A stretch of DNA of 6,480 nucleotides from an uncultured Bacillus sp. (GTDB lineage: Bacteria; Bacillota; Bacilli; Bacillales; DSM-1321): NCBI GenBank assembly GCA_934215995.1, contig CAKQBC010000137.1, forward strand, positions 1 to 6,480. Direction: 5' to 3'. The notes beneath the pieces are model-generated. The model made no database searches and was not told the origin of the DNA. It saw only the letters and a list, made by a program, of their open reading frames with translations. The position numbers were made by a program, and so were the translations under genes. Shown here in pieces: positions 4,861 through 6,480 of the stretch (positions within the stretch are counted from its first letter, which is position 1; each line of letters opens with the position of its first letter).

Positions 4861-4892
4861 TATAATAGAATGATAGGAGTATAATGAACTCC
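4861..4892 (+). promoter_or_regulatory. ykuV promoter region with a dyad over a -10
   Basis: Two perfect TATAAT hexamers lie at 4861-4866 and 4880-4885, but neither has a good -35 at 16-18 bases. The second is overlapped by an inverted repeat, GGAGT (4876-4880) and ACTCC (4888-4892), seven bases apart. Either hexamer could serve ykuV. The dyad is a candidate operator if the second does, and a leader hairpin if the first does. Confidence 0.4.
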
Positions 4893-4908
4893 GATAAAAA
4901 TTGTTCAT

Positions 4909-4913
4909 GGGGG
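4909..4913 (+). promoter_or_regulatory. ykuV ribosome binding site that decides the start
   Basis: GGGGG lies 4 bases from the ATG at 4918 but 7 bases from the adjacent ATG at 4921. The longer spacing and the match to the N-terminus of B. subtilis YkuV favour 4921. The extra methionine would make little difference. Confidence 0.55.
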
Positions 4914-4920
4914 TCGAATG

Positions 4921-5376
4921 ATGAGATTACATGCTGAAATGCCCCAGCTTACGGGAGCAGGCAGGTGGCTTAATGGCAGTGTTCAAACAAACGATTTGAT
5001 CGGTGAAAACCCTACGTTGATTCATTTTTGGTCAGTGTCTTGTGAATTGTGCAAACAGGCGATGCCGAATGTGAATAAGCTAAGAGATGATTATATGGGA
5101 CGTTTGAATGTCGTTGCCGTGCACATGCCACGGTCCGATGAAGATCTTGATGAAGGCCGGATTATCGAAGCAGCAAAGGAGCATACTGTTACAGAACCTA
5201 TATTTGTCGATCATAGCCTGAAGCTAACGAATGCATTTGACAATAAATATGTGCCTGCCTATTATCTTTTTGATCGGTCAGGGGTGCTTCGTCATTTCCA
5301 GGCAGGGGGGAGCAGCTTGAAAATGATGGAGAAACGGGTGGCACGCCTTATAGAAACGCCAAAACAAGAGGGGTAG
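4921..5376 (+). CDS. ykuV: Thioredoxin-like thiol-disulfide oxidoreductase YkuV
   Basis: A 151-residue single-domain thioredoxin-fold protein, close to B. subtilis YkuV (about 148). The redox site is CELC (Cys41 and Cys44) in HFWSVSCELCKQAMP. The cis-proline is Pro112 in VPAYYLFD. VVAVHMPRSDEDLD (64-77) and RHFQAGGS (124-131) are also shared with YkuV. Lacking a signal peptide or membrane anchor, it should act in the cytosol, unlike the ResA-type proteins it resembles in fold. B. subtilis YkuV is reported as a thiol-disulfide oxidoreductase; its physiological partner is not evident here. The start is set at the second of two tandem ATGs. The gene stands alone: dapL ends 146 bases upstream, and about 270 bases separate it from ktrC. 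An AhpC/TSA-like annotation would be the usual alternative name. Confidence 0.92.
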   Translation: MRLHAEMPQLTGAGRWLNGSVQTNDLIGENPTLIHFWSVSCELCKQAMPNVNKLRDDYMGRLNVVAVHMPRSDEDLDEGRIIEAAKEHTVTEPIFVDHSLKLTNAFDNKYVPAYYLFDRSGVLRHFQAGGSSLKMMEKRVARLIETPKQEG

Positions 5377-5590
5377 CTTACTCTAAAGCATAGGAAGGTG
5401 CCCTAAGAAAGCCTTCCGCCTGAAGGTTTAGCGCCATAAGTATCAGGAGCTGAAGCGTTAATACCCTGAATAACAAAAGCAGGCATCTATATGGCATATC
5501 ATCCTTATACAGACCAGCCAAAGCCAGCTGGCCGGGGCCTTTCCGTTTCCCGATCCATTCCCCGTATACATACGTTTTGGGCAAACGGTG
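5377..5590. other. Gene-free stretch between ykuV and ktrC
   Basis: I find no convincing gene here. Two overlapping stems exclude each other: GGAAGG (5393-5398) with CCTTCC (5412-5417), or AAGCCTTC (5409-5416) with GAAGGTTT (5422-5429). The second ends in only three T, so it is at most a weak ykuV terminator. A plus-strand ATG frame (5491-5613, 40 codons) and a minus-strand TTG frame (5584-5378, 68 codons) are open, but both lack a proper ribosome binding site. In B. subtilis ykuV and ktrC are not neighbours, so this is a rearrangement junction relative to that genome. Confidence 0.5.
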
Positions 5591-5619
5591 TTGGTGCGAA
5601 CGGGTGTATATGATAAAAT
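5591..5619 (+). promoter_or_regulatory. ktrC promoter with extended -10
   Basis: TTGGTG (-35, 5591-5596) and TAAAAT (-10, 5614-5619) are separated by 17 bases, and TGA (5611-5613) extends the -10. Transcription would begin near 5626, leaving a leader of about 20 bases with GGAGG in it. Confidence 0.65.
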
Positions 5620-5635
5620 ATGTGAGACGTATTTT

Positions 5636-5640
5636 GGAGG
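5636..5640 (+). promoter_or_regulatory. ktrC ribosome binding site selecting a GTG start
   Basis: GGAGG is only 1 base from the in-frame ATG at 5642, too close for efficient use, but 7 bases from the GTG at 5648. The longer in-frame ATG at 5588 lies upstream of the proposed promoter and has no Shine-Dalgarno. Confidence 0.8.
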
Positions 5641-5647
5641 AATGAAA

Positions 5648-6307
5648 GTGAAAAAGGAATTTGCAGTAATCGGATTAGGCAGATTTGGCGGCAGCATCTG
5701 CAGGGAGCTCGTAATGCAAGGGATGGAGGTACTTGCCATTGACCATGACGAGGACAGGGTCAATGAATTTGCTTCAATCGCTTCACATGCGGTCATTGGC
5801 GATACAACAGATGAATCTGTCCTGAAAAGCCTTGGAATCCGTAATTTCGACCATGTCATAGTCGCCATCGGAGATAACATCCAGGCAAGCATCCTTACTA
5901 CACTCATGCTTAAGGAATTGGGTGTAAAGGATATTACCGTCAAGGCGCAGAATGATTATCATGAAAAAGTATTGATCAAAATAGGTGCAGACCATGTTGT
6001 GCATCCTGAAAGGGATATGGGAAGAAGAATAGCCCATAAGATAGCGTCAAACAATGTCCTGGACTATTTGGAGCTATCAGATGAGCATTCAATTGTGGAA
6101 ATCGTTGCAAGCAAAAAGCTGAACGGCAAAACGCTGCTCGATTTGGATATCCGTGCCCGCTACGGGATTAACATTGTGGCTTTCAAACGCGGGAGGGATA
6201 TCATTGTATCGCCTCAGGCCAATGAAAGCATCCTTGAGGGAGATATATTGATTGTCATCGGTGCGGACACCGACATCAACCGCTTTGAGAAAAAAGTGCT
6301 TGAATAA
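5648..6307 (+). CDS. ktrC: KtrC, regulatory RCK subunit of a Ktr potassium uptake system
   Basis: A 219-residue cytosolic RCK protein, close to B. subtilis KtrC (about 221). The RCK_N Rossmann domain (about 1-130) has the dinucleotide motif GLGRFG (9-14) and an acidic residue, Asp32, at the end of the second strand. ASILTTLMLKELG, VKAQNDYHEKVL and HPERDMGRRIAHK follow KtrC closely. The RCK_C domain (about 140-219) carries IRARYGINIV (168-177), matching the segment that binds cyclic-di-AMP in KtrA/KtrC proteins, including Arg169 and Asn175. The ring gates a membrane partner (KtrD or KtrB, not in this window) in response to nucleotides, and cyclic-di-AMP shuts uptake. The GTG start at 5648 gives MKKEFAVIGLGRFGG, as in B. 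subtilis. The gene stands alone, with its own promoter and terminator, convergent with rnjA. KtrA is the alternative name; KtrC is preferred for the rnjA neighbour and the absence of ktrB. Confidence 0.93.
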   Translation: MKKEFAVIGLGRFGGSICRELVMQGMEVLAIDHDEDRVNEFASIASHAVIGDTTDESVLKSLGIRNFDHVIVAIGDNIQASILTTLMLKELGVKDITVKAQNDYHEKVLIKIGADHVVHPERDMGRRIAHKIASNNVLDYLELSDEHSIVEIVASKKLNGKTLLDLDIRARYGINIVAFKRGRDIIVSPQANESILEGDILIVIGADTDINRFEKKVLE

Positions 6308-6339
6308 AAACAGGCAGGGAGAAATCCTTGTCTGTTTTT
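6306..6339 (+). terminator. Rho-independent terminator of ktrC
   Basis: AAAAACAGGCAGGGA (6306-6320) pairs with TCCTTGTCTGTTTTT (6325-6339) over 15 bp, with two G-T wobbles and a GAAA loop. It begins inside the ktrC stop codon. Read on the minus strand, the wobbles become A-C mismatches, so it is oriented for ktrC. Confidence 0.85.
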
Positions 6340-6355
6340 GTTAGATAAACAAATG

Positions 6356-6386
6356 AGCCTGCCGGGTTTTTCCCGACAGGCTTTTT
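6356..6386. terminator. Hairpin between ktrC and rnjA, probable rnjA terminator or bidirectional
   Basis: AGCCTGCCGGG (6356-6366) and CCCGACAGGCT (6372-6382) form an 11-bp stem with one imperfect pair. That pair is a G-T wobble on the minus strand but a C-A mismatch on the plus strand, which points to the rnjA direction. Yet the T-run (6382-6386) lies on the plus side; on the minus strand the hairpin is followed only by CATTTGTTTATC. It may serve both directions. Confidence 0.65.
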
Positions 6387-6398
6387 GATCGGATAGAT

Positions 6399-6480
6399 TT
6401 ATTTTTCTTTACCGTCGACTTCCATGATGATCGGCAAAATCATCGGACGGCGTTTTGTCTTCTCATACAGGAAAGGAGAC
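6399..6480 (-). CDS. rnjA: C-terminal end of ribonuclease J1 (partial)
   Basis: The minus strand encodes 27 codons ending in TAA at 6401-6399; the gene continues beyond the right edge. The peptide includes LYEKTKRRPMILPIIMEVDG, matching the conserved tail of Bacillus RNase J1, a metallo-beta-lactamase-fold nuclease with 5'-to-3' exonuclease and endonuclease activity in mRNA turnover and 16S rRNA maturation. The catalytic domain is not in the window. Position supports the call: in B. subtilis ktrC and rnjA are also convergent neighbours. The tail alone could in principle belong to the paralogue RNase J2, but the neighbour argues for J1. Confidence 0.85.
   Translation of the reverse strand, partial: SPFLYEKTKRRPMILPIIMEVDGKEK

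Noticed and set aside
4860..4874. PerR-box-like TTATAAT before ykuV
   Set aside because: Only the left half matches TTATAATNATTATAA. The right half matches at one of seven positions.
5378..5584. 68-codon minus-strand frame in the ykuV-ktrC gap
   Set aside because: It starts at a TTG without a Shine-Dalgarno sequence and resembles no protein I know. It is recorded only as a possibility in the junction finding.
5491..5613. 40-codon plus-strand frame ahead of ktrC
   Set aside because: It has only a weak AGG upstream, an arbitrary-looking composition, and ends inside the proposed ktrC -10.

Overview
The window comes from a Firmicute of the family Bacillaceae (Bacillus sensu lato). This rests on protein-level resemblance, from memory, to Bacillus subtilis YkuJ, DarB (YkuL), CcpC, DapH, DapL, YkuV, KtrC and RNase J1, on strong GGAGG-type ribosome binding sites, and on sigma-A-like promoters with TG-extended -10 elements. 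It is a conserved core-genome segment. I found no mobile element, CRISPR array, rRNA or tRNA, and nothing I would call a new biological system. The second-look items are mostly regulatory DNA and changes in gene order.

Layout. Bases 1-184 hold a possible C-terminal end of an unrecognised plus-strand gene (stop at 124-126) and a clear rho-independent terminator. A CPPC glutaredoxin-like gene follows on the minus strand (209-445), with its own well-formed promoter at 494-522. From 743 on, the genes run on the plus strand in an order like the ykuJ-ykuV region of B. subtilis: ykuJ (743-982), darB/ykuL (1157-1588), ccpC (1780-2673), dapH (2749-3459), dapL (3653-4774) and ykuV (4921-5376). Genes found between these in B. 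subtilis (ykuK, ykzF, ykuNOP, ykuS-T-U) are absent. A roughly 210-base stretch with no convincing gene follows. Then come ktrC (5648-6307, GTG start) and, convergently, the last 27 codons of rnjA on the minus strand (6399-6480).

Transcription. Strong terminators follow ykuJ (984-1012), darB (1648-1677), dapH (3479-3507) and ktrC (6306-6339). A second hairpin (6356-6386) lies between ktrC and rnjA. Most genes therefore look like single-gene units with their own promoters. ccpC and dapH have no visible terminator between them, but a promoter sits immediately after the ccpC stop codon.

How the genes work together. DapH and DapL are the acetylase and deacetylase of the acetyl branch of diaminopimelate/lysine synthesis, which supplies cell-wall DAP, lysine and dipicolinate. 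CcpC is the citrate-responsive repressor of TCA-cycle genes. DarB and KtrC are both cyclic-di-AMP receptor proteins in Bacillus: DarB links the messenger to Rel and pyruvate carboxylase, and KtrC gates potassium uptake. The glutaredoxin-like protein and YkuV are cytosolic thiol-disulfide proteins. RNase J1 is a major mRNA-processing nuclease. Candidate operators were read by eye: a CcpC-like dyad before ccpC, a cre-like site after the darB promoter, and a Fur-like box over the dapL -35.
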